Below are positions 1 to 13,595 of a DNA stretch of 64,000 nt, one piece after another (the first letter of the stretch is position 1; every line of letters begins with the position of its first letter). The stretch is from Gorsachius magnificus (lineage: Eukaryota > Chordata > Aves > Pelecaniformes > Ardeidae). The position numbers and the translations under genes are program-made. Location: assembly GCA_034008185.1 (NCBI GenBank), contig CM067083.1, positions 116,024,837 to 116,088,836 on the forward strand, given 5' to 3'. A model generated the notes under the pieces. It saw only the letters and a program-made list of their open reading frames with translations, was not told where the DNA came from and searched no databases.

Positions 1-1645
1 TCCATGATGGATTTCTTCTGCAGTGGAGACCAAAAGTCCAGGTGAATATGCCTGAATCAGGGACTTCCTTTGACTTAAGCCTTGTTCTTCAGTACCAGGA
101 AATTAGTAGTTCATTCCCAGCTTTCCTATTAAAAAAAAATATGATTAAAGCAGGATCAACAAGTTGAGAGCATCCTGAATTCATGATGGCAAGTTGCTTT
201 TTTTCTTATATTACCACATTTTGTCCCATCAGGATTTCTGGTGGATTACCATGACTAAAGGAAACTCACAAATACTTTTCTTAAGGTTTCATGAATTCTT
301 TTTTACTATAACCTACATATTCCATCAAAATGGTCTCAATAAGTTTTAATGTGGCAACTTTAAACAATGCTGGCTTTTTAAAAACTTGGTAAAAGCAGTT
401 TATTGTAAAGATTGTAAAATTAAACCATCTTTGGAACTTTGATTCTTTGTGAAAAAAGTTTTCATTTTTATCATTGTCACTAATATTCATATCCTGAACA
501 GATCTTTTAATAAGTAGAACAGACAGAACTAGTCTAAAATTTAAAAAATGGAAAGAGATCATAATTATATTTATTGGTGTGCTGAGTTCTAGATGTTAAT
601 GGCAATTAGTTAGTCTGAACATTTTCCTCAAGGAATGTGAAATAGAACAAAAATAGACTCCTCCATTTGTTAAAAAATATCTTGTAAGGATTGATACTGT
701 TATTACAAGTCTTGCGTAACCTTATGCACCAGTTGTCTTACTGAGCTAAGTACATTTAACTGATGCAGTTGAAGAAGTCAAGCAAACATTTTGCAAAACA
801 AGTCAAAGATCTTTTCAGCTGAGCCATGGCGATGGTTAAAGTCCTGTCCTTTGGGAGAGTGGGAGCTAGTTACAATTTAGTGTAGATGTTTTTGAGTAAT
901 TTCCTTTTTGACATCCATAAATCACGCGGTACTTTAATTGCGAATGCATTACCAGCAGACCATGGCCTAAGCAGGGTTACGGATTTTCATTTGTTCAAAA
1001 GATTAGCCCATGTTTTTGTCATTTACTAAGATCCTTTCAAATGCTTTTCTCTTATCTGTAAACTATAATAGTGATTGTATTTCAGGCTGCCTAATTATTA
1101 ATCCTTATTTAACAAATGTAGTGATTAGATATTATTTGATATGAAACATACTTTTGTTGAACAGTGAGTACATTTTCTGGCTAAATGAAATGAGATGTGG
1201 GAAAGCAAAAGACAAATACTGGACTTTTCTTGTTTAAGCCTCATTTTATCCAAGTTCACAAAGTAGTTGTAAAAATGGATTAATTTTGCAAACTTCTGAT
1301 GTTTTACAATGACAGTTCCATCAAAAATACAATTTGTCTGCAAGTTCTAGAAATGTTTTTTTCAGCCTAGTTTGAAATAGGATGATTGGTTCATACGCTA
1401 TTAATTCTGTTAATTAAGTCATTTCAGATGTGCTGAATCCAGACCATATAGTCAGGGGGCTTCAAAAACAAGTGCTTGTTTTTTAGGAGTCTTTAAAATA
1501 CAGGAAAGTGGAATAATCTGCTCTTCACAGCCATGATGCATAGTACAAGAAGTAACCAATTTAAATTGCAGCGAGGCATGATTTTGTTATATATTAGGAA
1601 AAAAAGCCACAATCAAGGAATGGAATAAATCATCTGGAGAGGTTG
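1..1645. other. Intergenic, no feature recognised
   Basis: AT-rich single-copy-looking DNA. The reading frames present are short, lack codon structure and have no recognisable protein similarity. I see no CR1 tail, LTR end, tRNA or long simple repeat. Confidence 0.6.
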
Positions 1646-1760
1646 TTAAATTTTCTGTTTCAAGACAGGATATGTGATAATACAGTTGGATGGAAGTGTC
1701 CTCGATAGGGGTGGTCTGCGTGGAACAGGGAACAGGATTTGGTATAGTCCTTCGTGGACT
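1646..1760. repeat. 115-bp exact direct repeat, copy 1
   Basis: This segment starts TTAAATTTTCTG and ends TTCGTGGACT. It is identical base for base to 2294-2408, and the match stops abruptly on both sides. Both copies are open for their whole length in one frame on each strand. On the plus strand the frame of copy 1 continues past the repeat to about 1931. I do not recognise the predicted peptide. It could be a duplicated fragment of an unrecognised repeat, a templated insertion or an assembly artefact. The absence of any mismatch implies a recent origin or an artefact. Confidence 0.9.
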
Positions 1761-2293
1761 GTCCTGGTCACTGGAGGATTTAAAACCAGGTATGCACATG
1801 TCTGTCATGGTGAATATATGGACCCTGTGTGGGCACGTAGTTGTATTACATGTTCTATTTATATAACTGTGAACCTTTTGTTATGTTATCCTCTGATTTT
1901 ATGTCCTTTTCCTGGAGCCACTCTCAGGTAAGCAGTAGGATACTTAGTGGCGTGATATGGAAAGACGTATCTACAGAAGGGAGTACATACTGCTTCTCAA
2001 CCAGCATGGAAAAGAAGGATAATAAATGAGAATGCGCAGGAACTCACAGTATATGTAATAGATATTGCTTGTATCACTTAACATACCACTGGTAAATGTT
2101 TAGAATTTAGTGATGGAAAGGGCATAAAAAAACTACACTAGAAAAACTCACCCAGACCAGCATATTAAGGAAGGGAGACATTCTTGACTGTTCCTTAAAA
2201 GACACTGGAAAAGAACAACCTATCTGCAAAAGCTGGTCCAGAGAAAGGTAGGCCCTTTTCCAGCATAAGACTCACCAAATGGTGACGAGGAAA
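1761..2293. other. Spacer between the two 115-bp repeats
   Basis: 533 bp of AT-rich DNA with no recognised element. The repeat ends are not TG...CA, so the pair does not look like two LTRs around an internal region, and the spacer has no retroviral-looking frame. Confidence 0.6.
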
Positions 2294-2408
2294 TTAAATT
2301 TTCTGTTTCAAGACAGGATATGTGATAATACAGTTGGATGGAAGTGTCCTCGATAGGGGTGGTCTGCGTGGAACAGGGAACAGGATTTGGTATAGTCCTT
2401 CGTGGACT
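2294..2408. repeat. 115-bp exact direct repeat, copy 2
   Basis: Perfect second copy of 1646-1760, in the same orientation, 648 bp downstream start to start. The flanking bases (GAGGAAA on the left, CCAGCAGCC on the right) differ from those of copy 1. I see no short duplication flanking it that would indicate transposition. Confidence 0.9.
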
Positions 2409-5400
2409 CCAGCAGCCATCCATCATGAGATAATATTTAGAATTTAGAGATGATTAAGCTGGCTGAAAGCTTGCCTTTGCTCAGCTTGTTTTGCTGTTGT
2501 TTATATTTGCTGTGCTTGTATATTTTATGACTTGGATAAGTAAACAATAAAATGTGCCTTAACTCTATTTTATAACTCTTAGTCATAAATAATACTTTGG
2601 ACGTATTTTGGGATCCTGCTGGGTTACAAATTAGCCTGCCTGCTGCTCTTCTATATCAGCATTAATGCCATCTACTTTCCATCAAGCAGTGCCAGAGGTA
2701 CTTGGAAGTCATCCGCTCCAATACTAACTAGTGTTGGTTCCCATCTCATGTTGAAAGCTGGTGAAGTTGTTGTATTTGCATGCAGGAGTATGCCTTGGAG
2801 AAGATATTGCTGGCAACATCATCTACAAGCTAATCACCAAAGATCAAGTGTCTGTTGCTAAATTTTCAGGGTCTGCATGATTTTTTCCCTCTAAATATCC
2901 TGGCTGAAAGTTTTAATGTAACTACTTAGTAGTCAAAAACAATGATAGGAGCTTTAAGGGACTGGACGCAATGCACTAAGTGCCCCGTGAGAACACTGAC
3001 AGTTAAGTAAAGCCATTTGAAAGAGGAACATTTAAAAAACTGTACACAGCCATAGGACTCACAAGACCAAAATAAAATTGATGTGGAAATGGGTTCCTAC
3101 CTGTATCTACATGTTATATATGTTTACATATACATGTTATAACATTATGTTAATTATATTATATTAATTATATTATATAATACTATACACGTTATATACA
3201 TGTTTATCAAAGGACACTGTAGAGGCTGAACTTCCTCCAAGATTTATACTTGGGTGAGGAAAAGCTTGTCTTGCAGAGCAGTGAGGATGGAAGGAAAGGA
3301 TTTCTCCTTCAGTAAGGGGCTTTGCTGAAAAGACTAGACTAGAAAACAAAAGAAAAACAATACAGCAATTGAGCCCAGATCATGCACAAACAGGAGAGGA
3401 GAACATCATCAGTACAGAAACTGTAAGTGTAAAATAAACTACCCCACCATGACAGAAGTAGCATGGAAAAATAGAAAGGAATGTTGCTTGGGGTCATTGA
3501 AATTAGGGTAAAAAATCCCAATGGCTTCACTGGAGCCACACTTTATCACCTGATTATGTATTCAGCCTGGCCTGAAAATGCCAGCTTTTCTGATAAATGC
3601 ATGTGGCCAGAGAACATCTTTTACTGAAGTGAAGTTTTCTTTCCTTCTTTATTTTTTTTCTTTTTTCCTTTTTATAAACTGGTGAAGAAACTGTTTGACA
3701 TAAAAGACCACCAAAAAATTGAGTATCCTCCAGAAAAAGGTAAAAGTAGGCTCACTGGACAAGATGTGTGCCATAGGTAAAAAGGGTACTGTATCTTTAA
3801 GCTGAGGTGGTACCAACTGACAACTATGTACAGAAGAAGTAATTAACTGGCTATGTCTTCCTGGAGAAAATGTTCAGCTCCAGAAAGAATATTATGAACA
3901 AATCAGAGGATATGATGTTGTTTTATATCCATCTGCAACGTATTACATGCATATATGTGGTGCTTGTGTGTATGTGTGTTTATGTGAATATTATGTGTAT
4001 AGTAAATAAATGTAATACATGATTTTTGATACACAATACATAGTTGTCATTGAAATAGATGATTATAGATAGAGCTGTACTTGTCTGCAGATAGGATCAC
4101 AAGGGAGCTGAGGAGGTCCTACCTCAGGTAGGCGCCAGTCCCCGGAAGATGGTTCATTGCTCTGTAAACCAGCAGAAGGTGCATCTCCTCCCACAGGCCC
4201 AAGCTGTTGGTATTTCTTCACAGGAGGACTAAGAATAGTTCCTTGTATTCATCAGCAACATAGCTTTAACAGAAATTTCAAATTATGAAGAGTGTTGTAA
4301 AGCTTCAAAGCAATTGGTCACCGATAAAAATTCAGGTCATAAGTGTGCATGAAACACCCAGGACAGGAAGAGCTGTTGGCATATGGGTTATTTAAGAAGC
4401 CTCATGCTAATGTTTTGGGCTTACGGTCTCATGCCACATGGCGTCTACAGGCAGGATTTCACAAGGACACAAAATGCCACTTGTTTGATCCATTTATCCA
4501 TCCACTTGCCTTCTGGTGAAATATTCATGCAAAACGCTTTGAGTTTCCATATTTTTCTCTCTTCTGCTAGACTCACCGCAATATCACACATCCTAAAGGC
4601 TGAAATGACCACAGAAGTGCAATGCAGCTGTTTCCTCACTGCATACTGAACATTTTTTTGCAAGTATCAACCCTGTGTAAAGTTGAGAAATGTGTTTAGT
4701 CCAGGTTCATCGATTTGGAGCAACTGTTTAGGAGGCCATTGCTCCTGAAGATTCCTCCAGGGTCTGGGGATGTGACTCACCCAGGGGACCTCGGTGGACT
4801 CCAGCAGTCTCTCCTGTTTGACTTGCTGAGTGAAAATGAGTGAATGAAGGTAGTGGAATCCAGGTCAGTGCCTCACATGTCATTTGGTGGTCTTTCAGTT
4901 GTTGATTGCTTTCTCCATCGTAAGGTCTTTGATTTTAATCGGATCATTGTGTGCACATATGGATATTCCTGGTGGCCTAACCAGTGAACATAATTAAAAG
5001 AAATGATTGCCTTTCACTTTAAGCAAACATCTGGTTTTACTTGAGACAAGATGACTTAGCTGTTTCAGAAACATTCTTGTAACCCTGGATTCACATTTTC
5101 GTCTTAAAATATATATTTTCTCTGTTCAAGCAGCATGTTAATGTAAACACTATATATAACTGACAACCAAAATTTTCAGAAGTATTTGGTGCTCTGAGCA
5201 TTAGTGAAACCACAAGAATTATTACATTTTTGATTTGATCTCTGTAAATCTGTTTCAACAGTCACTCTGATTTAAACAATTATTCTGATTTATACTCCAA
5301 GAACTATAATTTGCAGAAAATGTAACCATGTGAAAACATGTTTTTGTATAGTATATCTTGGCAACCTTGTTTTGTTGTGATGTCATTGCCTTAGGTTTCA

Positions 5401-7765
5401 TGGAAATACTGAGGGAATAAAAGGAAAACAAGACCCTCTCTTTGAAGTATATTCGCATATCCCCTCTCTCCACCCCTAAAAGGGTTTTAATGTCTTTTTT
5501 CCATAATGACACTGAGTTTTCTGTTATTGCTTGACTGACATTATAGTCAGAAATGTACTAAAGACTCTCATGAAAGGAATTTAATTAAGAGGGAAGGATT
5601 TGTCACCTTTCACTTCTCCCTATCAGGTAGGAATCATCATTTGTGTAAGGCGCTATTTTGATATCCTGGGGTTCTTTGCTTTCATGTTGTTACAGTGCCA
5701 GATTCTAAACAGTTAAACAAAAGCAGGTATGCAAGATACACAGAGCAGAGAAAATGAAATTTCAGACCATTTATCAACAGCAGAAGTAACATTGGAGCTT
5801 TCTCCATTAGAGCTCTATCTAATCTGGTTTATTGTAACATCTGAGGGAAGATGACTGTGCTTTATTAAACCAATAGCTCTCATTCACTTCATCACATCTG
5901 CTCTTTCTAAAAAAAAAAATAAATAAAATAAATACAAGGTTATTAAGAGTAGCCCTTCATTATAAAAAGCATACGTTACAGATAACGTACAATAGAATGA
6001 AAAATGGCAAAAGAAAATGTCTTCATATGGAAGCAATCCATCTGGATACACCTAGATATGGTATATGGGGATTTCCAGTACTATTAAAAAGGTTATCCCT
6101 AGTACAAGATATTAAAAATATGCCCTGTATGATTTAGGGATTTTAAACCTCTCCAGTGTTTTTACTGAAAGAGAGGAAAAAGAAGGAGAAGGGGGGAAAA
6201 GGAGAGCATCACATTCAGAAACATTCCTAACTGGCTTCACATTTTTCTTCTCTCCAGCACCGACAAGAAAACACAACAGAGACAAGCTTATGCCTGTCAG
6301 ATGTGGCATTTGTTTTAGCATATGATCACCACTTGCTAATCTCATTTCCCCAGCACGTGCATCGGGGTGTGTGTGTCTGGCTGTCGTGTGTCTGAGATGT
6401 TTGAAAACAGCAGCTCACTCTTATCTGCTTAGTTGCACGATGAACGATAAGAAATTTTCCTATTGAAGCTGATTCCACACTCTGTCACTTTACTGTTAAT
6501 CCTGAGCAACTTCATTGATTTAAATGTATTTCTTACCTGGTTAAGAGACTAGCCAGAGAACTGAGCTATCATTACTGACCCTGTAAATATCATCAGCCAC
6601 AGAGCTTAATGACCGTGAGTAGTCCCTTTTGGCACTCTCTACCAGGCATGGGACTAGTCAAGGAATATGTCCTTTGACTAGTACTGAGTCTTCATAAGAT
6701 CAGACCATTAATCGGGTTTTCTTTTCAAGGATAAAAAAAGTCACAAATAGTTTTTATTATTTCTGAGTTTGTGTTTGCTATTAAGCAACAGGTTTTATTT
6801 AGTCTATCTTCACAAATCTGCTTTTCAATATATTATTACTGAAAAAAGCCCTTCATTTTGTGAATTGGCATCTATTTCAACTCCACCTGCAAAAGTAAAT
6901 GAGCAAAATGAACATTGGACATGACCTCAGCTCTAGTCATATATCATGTTCTAACTATTGAAGGCAATGTTTTATAAATCTCTACAGCTATATCCATAGA
7001 TTTGAGTAATTTACCATATTTCCTTCAAAATGCCAATCATGGACTATGTGTCTAGTAAATTTGGGTCTTGGTATAATAAATAAAATTAATGTTCATGTAT
7101 TAAGAAGAGTTACTGTAAATTATTGTTCCCTCTTTCTGGACTATTGCTTTAGCAGTTGGTGTAGGAAATGAAGTCGTTTTGGGGAGTAGGAAACAGCAAG
7201 AGTTGTCGAGTACATTTGAAACTCAGGTTTAAGCTGATCTCAGCCTGCCTCCATGTTAGTCATTTCAAGGTCTGCTGCAGGTGGTCTTCACACAGAAGCT
7301 CAAGAGAGGCCACTTGTGCCAAAACACGGAGCTGGGAGGGGTAAGTGATGGAGCATTCACAGGGAACAATAAAGCTTTCATACTATGGAGAGAGTGAAGA
7401 ACCAAGCTGAGCAACTTGGAAAAGTTTTAGCAAGTAGAAGGTAAAAACAGGTGAGTAGGTAAAAAAGAATATGTGAGAAAAGGAAGAACAAGCTTTGTCT
7501 TTGGACAAACTCTGAGAGAGTTTTCAGAAAAGACACTGCTAAACTGGTTCTGCTCTGCTAAAGTATCTTTTGTAAAATAAGTAGAATCAAATCCCAGCTG
7601 AAACAGCACTGTCAGTATTGACAGTTTTCCCCAGTTCTAGCTTAGTTGAAATTCATTATTCATTTTAATTGTTATTGCACCCCCAACTTTCTAATTTCTC
7701 TTTTTCCCAAGTCTCATCGCTTTCTCTGAAGTTGGCTTTCTACCCTGCTGGAACTTAAAACTGAG
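2409..7765. other. Intergenic, mostly featureless
   Basis: AT-rich DNA with scattered short homopolymers. Apart from the AT-rich tract at 3110-3204, a short TG-rich patch near 3960-4000 and a GT-rich patch at 6366-6390, I see no gene, LTR or CR1. Small frames, for example around 4383-4649, have no recognisable similarity. Confidence 0.55.
3110..3204. repeat. AT-rich low-complexity tract
   Basis: Irregular repeats of TATA, TTATA and ATTATATTA-like units interrupted by a few G and C bases. This is a degenerate microsatellite rather than a uniform array. Confidence 0.75.
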
Positions 7766-7831
7766 GGTGAAATCTTGGCGCTGCTGAAGTTAATAAAAGT
7801 TTGGCCTCTGCAGTGATGTCTGGATTTTACA
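7766..7831. repeat. Palindromic interspersed repeat relic
   Basis: The left arm reads GGTGAAATCTTGGC and the right arm ends TGGATTTTAC. The arms are imperfect inverted copies around a short A/T-rich centre. The pattern, GTGAAATCCTGG... answered by ...CCAGGATTTCAC, matches a hairpin repeat I know as common in bird and reptile genomes. It is strongly degraded, and the assignment is by eye. Confidence 0.5.
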
Positions 7832-9699
7832 TAGATGTTTAAGAAGTTCTGTGGGAGAATTCATGCCTTCATTCAGGATTTTGGCAGTTAGGTATTAAAG
7901 TCTTTCTTTCCACTGACCTACAAGGACTCCAGCTTATTATTTGAGATTAGTCAGTCACCTTGGATTGCAAAGTGTCACTGTTATTATTTTATTCTGAATT
8001 TCAATAGTTAAGTGCCTAAGGAGGACCTGTGAACTGAATATGGTTTTGTCCTCCAAGCTTTGTGCAAACCTGGGCTGGAGGAGGCAGCAGTCCCTCCAGA
8101 CATGACAAACATGGAGTTAAGGCAGAGAAATAGTGCAGGAAAAGAGTAAATAATGTTGTGGTGGCAAACATCAAATGGTTTTCATGACTTGTGAGAGCTA
8201 AGGTCATTGAAAATGATGGGTGTCCTACTGGGGAATGTCTTTGACTATTTTTTGTTCCACAGATACAGCTTCATCAAAGCAAAGCAAATGCAGCAAACAA
8301 TTCGTCATAAGCAACATCGTGTTGCTCGTGCAGTGGCAGATAATTACATGCTTAGATTTTTGCTGAATTAGGGTCTAATTCTGCTGTTGTCTCCTCAGCA
8401 TGTATTTAAAACAAATTTGGAATTAGTGAAAAAAGAGCCTGACCATGGCATAGTTGATATTCTATGTGACAACCTTAATGAATTTTCCCATAGAAGTTGG
8501 CTGTGACTGACTTTGCTTTAGAGCACTGTCACTGATGTAAGTAGCATGTGGAATGTCATTTCTAGGTGACAGATGAACAGTGGTGGAAGGAGTTCACTGA
8601 GTAAGATCATCAGAACAAGTACATGAATGAAAGACTAACAGTGTCATTCAGCTGTTGCTAATGGAGGCTTATTGCTGCTCTAACAGAGGGACTGTCTTCC
8701 AAAACTTGAAGTTCAATAATGAGGAAAACCCCGCAATATTTCTAAGTCTCAGAGACACTGCTTTTGACATCTTCAAGTGCTCTTATTGCTATGGTACAGT
8801 ATAGTCAAGAGATCAGAAGGTAATTGTGTGTTGTCAACATGTTATAGTGTGCACAACCAAGTTTTTCACAGGGCAAAAGGAATCTAGTTGAGATACTTGG
8901 AGTACCCCAACACAAGCTGAGCTTAAGATTTGTTGTTTTACTGTTTCCACACAAGAAATCAGTGAGTGGAGTCACACAAGGGAACTGACTGCAGTACTGA
9001 GGTTTTGGGTCTGAAAATTTTCGTAACCTATCCTGTATGGAAGATAAAATTCACTCTTTCACTGTCTGGGTTCTTGGGGCTTCTGAAGTTTAGCAGACCT
9101 TAGCGTGGACCTGAACTCTGCTTCTATTAAATAAATTAGTGATTCAGTGATTAACACTAGAACCAAACCAGCATGGAATTACAATGCATGCAAATTGCTG
9201 CTGCTGCAATGATATGCGTGGTTGAAATGGGTATGGAGTATTTGCAGGGCTGGTAGAAGCGTTTGTACCTGTGGCATTCTGCTACTACAATGAACAAGTC
9301 TGCTACTGAATGCTGCTCTGGCTAGAAAAACTGACATCCTCACCAGCTATATCATGGCTGATCTACATGGTCTCCTCTTCTCATTAAAGCCATACATACA
9401 GTAGACATATGCTTATACTGGCTCATTGCCCTGTTGTGTAGGAAGGGGAGTGTGGAAGAGTGGTTTGAGACACTCGTACGCCTGTGTGTATGCCAGGCTA
9501 TATGTCTAATATTCCTTGCAGAGTGAAAATTACACCCTGCATTCTTCACAAAGGAACCTATTAATGTAGAATGTCCTCGAGCCATTTAATGCTATGAGGC
9601 AAGCAGAGGCTGAAAGCATCACAACTCTTAAGAAGTACCAGGGCATCAGTGGAGAACTGGTGGGAAGGTGAGGAGAATAATTGGTTATGGCCCCTAGCA
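7832..9699. other. Intergenic, no feature recognised
   Basis: Unremarkable AT-rich DNA. No repeat ends, long frames or RNA genes were seen. Confidence 0.55.
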
Positions 9700-9930
9700 G
9701 GCAAGTCACAATTCCCCCGCCGTCCCTCTGTTTGCATTAACGGGCACCGATTGCATTCACAGGTCTGCACACCGAATTTGCCTTCTGGGACGGGAACGTT
9801 AATTTATTTGACAGCACTGTGTGGAAGTGGTGCGGCGGTTTCACTTTCCCCTTCCACAATCGGCCTTTTCCGTTTGTATGGGAAACAAACCACTTCTGTG
9901 AAAAATCCCCAGATCTCTCGGTGAGTCAGG
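9700..9930. promoter_or_regulatory. Candidate conserved or regulatory element, CpG-dense
   Basis: About a dozen CpG dinucleotides fall in roughly 220 bp, whereas the surrounding kilobases have almost none. The segment contains an interferon-response-like motif on the minus strand (GGAAAGTGAAACC, 9837-9849), an AP-1 consensus TGAGTCA (9922-9928), a TTTGCATTAA octamer-like site near 9731 and a GTTAATTTATTT HNF1-like half. It is not part of a recognised repeat. A frame spans it but has no recognisable similarity. The regulatory role is inference from composition and motifs. Confidence 0.35.
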
Positions 9931-10280
9931 TCCAAGCTGGAGTACATTAGCATACCTCCATTAGTGTTAATTGGAATTTAGACAAGCTGAAGGTCAAATG
10001 AAGCAAACTGTGATCTTAAACCCCCAGAACAAAGAAAGAGAAATAAGAGGGCAGGTATGTTTTCTGAAATATTGCCAAGTTATTTAATAAACTAACGAAT
10101 TTAAATTGGTATCCTTTTATATTTGGCAGCTTTGCTCGATACTGTACAAACCTAAGAACTTTGCAACAGTGCATTGTATGAATTGGTCCCATTTTTTTCT
10201 GACAACATTTTAAACTGTTTCACCTTGTGAATGGACAGGTCTGACACCGAGGCCCTGTATCCAAGTATCTTGAAAGATAC
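9931..10280. other. Intergenic, no feature recognised
   Basis: AT-rich spacer between the CpG-dense element and the CR1 copy. Nothing specific was seen. Confidence 0.5.
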
Positions 10281-10567
10281 AGAATCATAGAATGCTTTGG
10301 GTTGGAAGGGACCCCTAGAGGTCATCTAGTCCAACTCCCCTGCAGGAAGCAGGGACACCGCTAACTAGATCAGGTTGCTCAGAGCCCCATCCAATCTGGC
10401 CTTGAATGTTTCCAGGGATGGGGCCTCCACCACCTCTCTGGGTAACCTGTTCCAGTGTTTCACTACCCTCATTGTAAAGAATTTCTTCCTTATATCTAGT
10501 CTAAATCTACCCTCTTTTAGTTTAAAACCATTACCCCTTGTCCTGTCACAGCCAGCCCTGCTAAAAT
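10281..10567 (-). mobile_element. CR1 LINE, 3' fragment
   Basis: Read on the minus strand, this is the end of CR1 ORF2 and the short CR1 3' UTR, finishing in the tail ATTCTATGATTCT (plus strand AGAATCATAGAAT at 10281). Recognisable blocks include the sequence for a [14 protein letters not shown] C-terminal motif and the GGTTGGAAGGGACC box near the 3' end. The copy is cut at its 5' side near 10567, as is normal for target-primed reverse transcription. The C-terminal frame is still largely readable, so the copy is moderately young. Confidence 0.92.
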
Positions 10568-13500
10568 ATTATGTATATCCTCCTGGTCTGCTGCTTTAAG
10601 ACCTGAAGAGACTACGGTGACCCCATTGTATGATATGCTACAAAGAACACTATAAAAAATTACTCAAGTCAGGCCCGGATCTGTTGTGTTGCCCATGTGT
10701 GAGCTAAGGCATACCACTGAGAAGACCTTCAGTCTTGAATCAAAGGATGGAGAGTCTGTCCTACAAAAGCTGTTTCGAACGTAATTTGTTCTGACTGTGT
10801 GAAATGTTTGTCTCACTTCTACCCTGAATATTGGCATGATTTTTCAGGTTGGAAGGGCATTTGCACTGCAAATATTTATTTCTCTGGTGAAATTGAGCAT
10901 TTCTATAACAGACATAGAGTGTTGTGTCCCCTCCATCATCCCTGAGATGTGCCAGTTCTATACAGTCCTTCACACCCTTTTGTTAATGTGTAAGCTGACA
11001 GCATGAGCAAAGTTGCAGGAACAACTGAAGCACTTAAGCTGGTTTATGTTAACTGTTTAAACTTATTTTAAATAATGAATCAACCAGGCTAACAATGAAA
11101 ATAAAGCTGTTCTTGGCTTCCAGGACTATTCTACTCAGTCCTAATTCCTGTAATTATGCATTTACGTTACGAGTGCCTAATACACATATACCTGTACAGT
11201 AGACATATATTTCCATATTTCTGAATTCCCTTATACATATAATTCCCTATAAACAGTAAATTATATTTAACATAAAAAGGGCCTGGCTGATTCACATCCT
11301 CTCAGTCTGGCAGAGGAGCATCATCTCTTTGACTAAACCAGGAAACATTTTACATTCACTAACTTTTTTGACCTTTCTGCAGATACTGTTACTATATGTG
11401 TGTTCAGAGCTGCAGGTTCCTCTTTGTGCTCAGGTTTTGGATTGGGTGACTATAGAACACATGAAGTTAAAACACCTTGGCTTTTCTGAATCTTATTCTT
11501 TTTGCCTTAAGGGAATTCCTTTCCTTTCAGTGTGTGACAGCATGCTCCAGTTTTACTGTCATCATTACCAGTCCACTAGATAAAAGGAATGGAATAACTA
11601 AGTTATTTCACAAAACTCAACAAATATCTCTCAGATTTCACCTTTTTGAACCCCTTTGGTTCCTACTACTGTTGTCCAAAAAGCAGATTCGTGGCCCGGT
11701 GTGCACTCAGTCAGTTGTCCTACACTCAGGAGACACATTGCATATTTATTTTGTTTCTGCAGAGATGGGTGCTAGGTGGTAGCTCCACAAAGCTCCACAC
11801 CTTGGTGATCACACAGCAGCTTTTTCCACACTCACAGCACTGGTTATCCGCTATTTTGCAACTGCACCTAATCAAATCCATTTCTCGCAAGCTTAGCGTT
11901 CATTTAAAGCTACGGTGTCCTTTCTTCATACTGCAAACGCTCCACAAGGAAGGGTCTTGCTCTGGGCAAGGGTCCTTTGACTTCTTAGTATTATAATGAG
12001 GGTAGTTCAGTTGAGGGTATATTGATCTTGGGCTTGGTTGCCAAGTTTCGGGTGTTTTCAAAACATCTTGATTAGGTGTCCTCTTCAGGCCTACTTGCTC
12101 CAGGATGTCCTTGTTCCAAGAGTGCCAACAATACATTCTTCTGATTAAATGTTCCTGTTATTATTTACAGAGTGCATCTGATATCAAAGCTGTTAAATTT
12201 TTGAGCTATTTTTTAACAGTAGTGTGACCCTAAACTTATGATCTATAAGAATCCAGTCCCAAGAATCTGTTCAACTCTTAATTAATGAACTATTCTTTTA
12301 GTGTCACCTATCTGAATTGGATAAATACAAATGAACTCAGAGGTAATAAACCTGATCAAACAAAGCATTTTACAAGCACTGAAGCAAAGTGAAGCCTTTT
12401 TATACAGAATTATTAGAGAGAAACTTCAACTGATGAAAAATTAAAATACAATGCAAAACTGAACTTTTTGAGATATATTAAATGGCTGCATATTTTATAT
12501 ATTAAACCACAGAATATTCCATAAAACAATGGTGCTCTCTTTAATGAAACTCTATTAAAGAAACAAACCTGTCGAGGGAACACATTTTTATATCCAGTTA
12601 GGTTTTGTATTTAACAGATTCCCAGTTTGTATATTTTTCTGTGGTAGCTGCTAAGTAAAATATATATACTCTTGAATATTTTCTTACTTCTGGAATGGGA
12701 AATTTCCACACAATTTAGTGATTTAAGAACTGATTCTAATCTAATAATAAAAAAAACCCCAACACCTTTGGGAATACTTAATGCCACTCAATCTGTGGAA
12801 CAACAGCCCTTGTTCATTTAGGGCATCATCCAGTTCCCAGAGTCTTTTCACAAATTTCAAGGGGGGCAGAACTGCACCCTGGAGCCACCGGTGTGCCAAA
12901 TTGCTAACTGACTGATGCTCGGGCTTCATTAGACCTTCTGAAGAGCTGCTCTGGGAGTTTATCACCTTTCAGTGATTACTCAGTCACTCTTTCTTGCTTT
13001 CTTTAAGTAGATTCATAATAAAGAAGACGAATAATGAAGGCAGTCAAAGTCGAGAAAGCAGCACAGGAGGGCTCAGATAGATCATCATGGCACTGTTCCT
13101 TGACAGGCTACAATGCCTCTGAGGTGCTCCCATTGGCTGTGAGCATGCATTAACACACTGCTAGCACATGGAAAGGGCAAGGCAATGCAGCTTGGCTGTC
13201 AGGGACGGAGCTTTTAAAGCTAAATTATGTTATATTTGCAATAGGGAAGAGCGCATGCATGGAGCAGCTCCACTGATACCTTTTAACCTGTTGACCAGCT
13301 GTCGCCATCAGGGATTTGGGCACCTCTCAGGTTCACAGTGCTCTGCCGGCCATGCTTACAGGTAGTTTCCCCTTAAAAGGTTTTGAAAAAGAAGATGATA
13401 CCCAAAATCACAAGTCACTCACACAGATCCTGTCCCTGATGTCAACAACCATGAGAGAACAAAATACTTTGGAATAGCAAGTTTGATCAGGAGTTTGCAA

Positions 13501-13595
13501 GCCAAAGGGCAAGCCAAATTCACAAATTTCTTCCCACTTACAATAAATGAATAGCAGCAGCTTAGAAATTATATTTTACCACTCATATTTTACCA
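10568..13595. other. Intergenic, no feature recognised
   Basis: AT-rich DNA. Overlapping frames at 11329-12136 on both strands look like chance, because they have mixed strand, no family signature and no codon bias. No other repeat was recognised. Confidence 0.55.

Noticed and set aside
1646..2408. Two 115-bp repeats as LTRs of a small retroelement
   Set aside because: The ends are not TG...CA, no target-site duplication is visible, there is no TATA/poly(A) order inside the repeat, and the 533-bp spacer has no primer-binding-site or coding signal.
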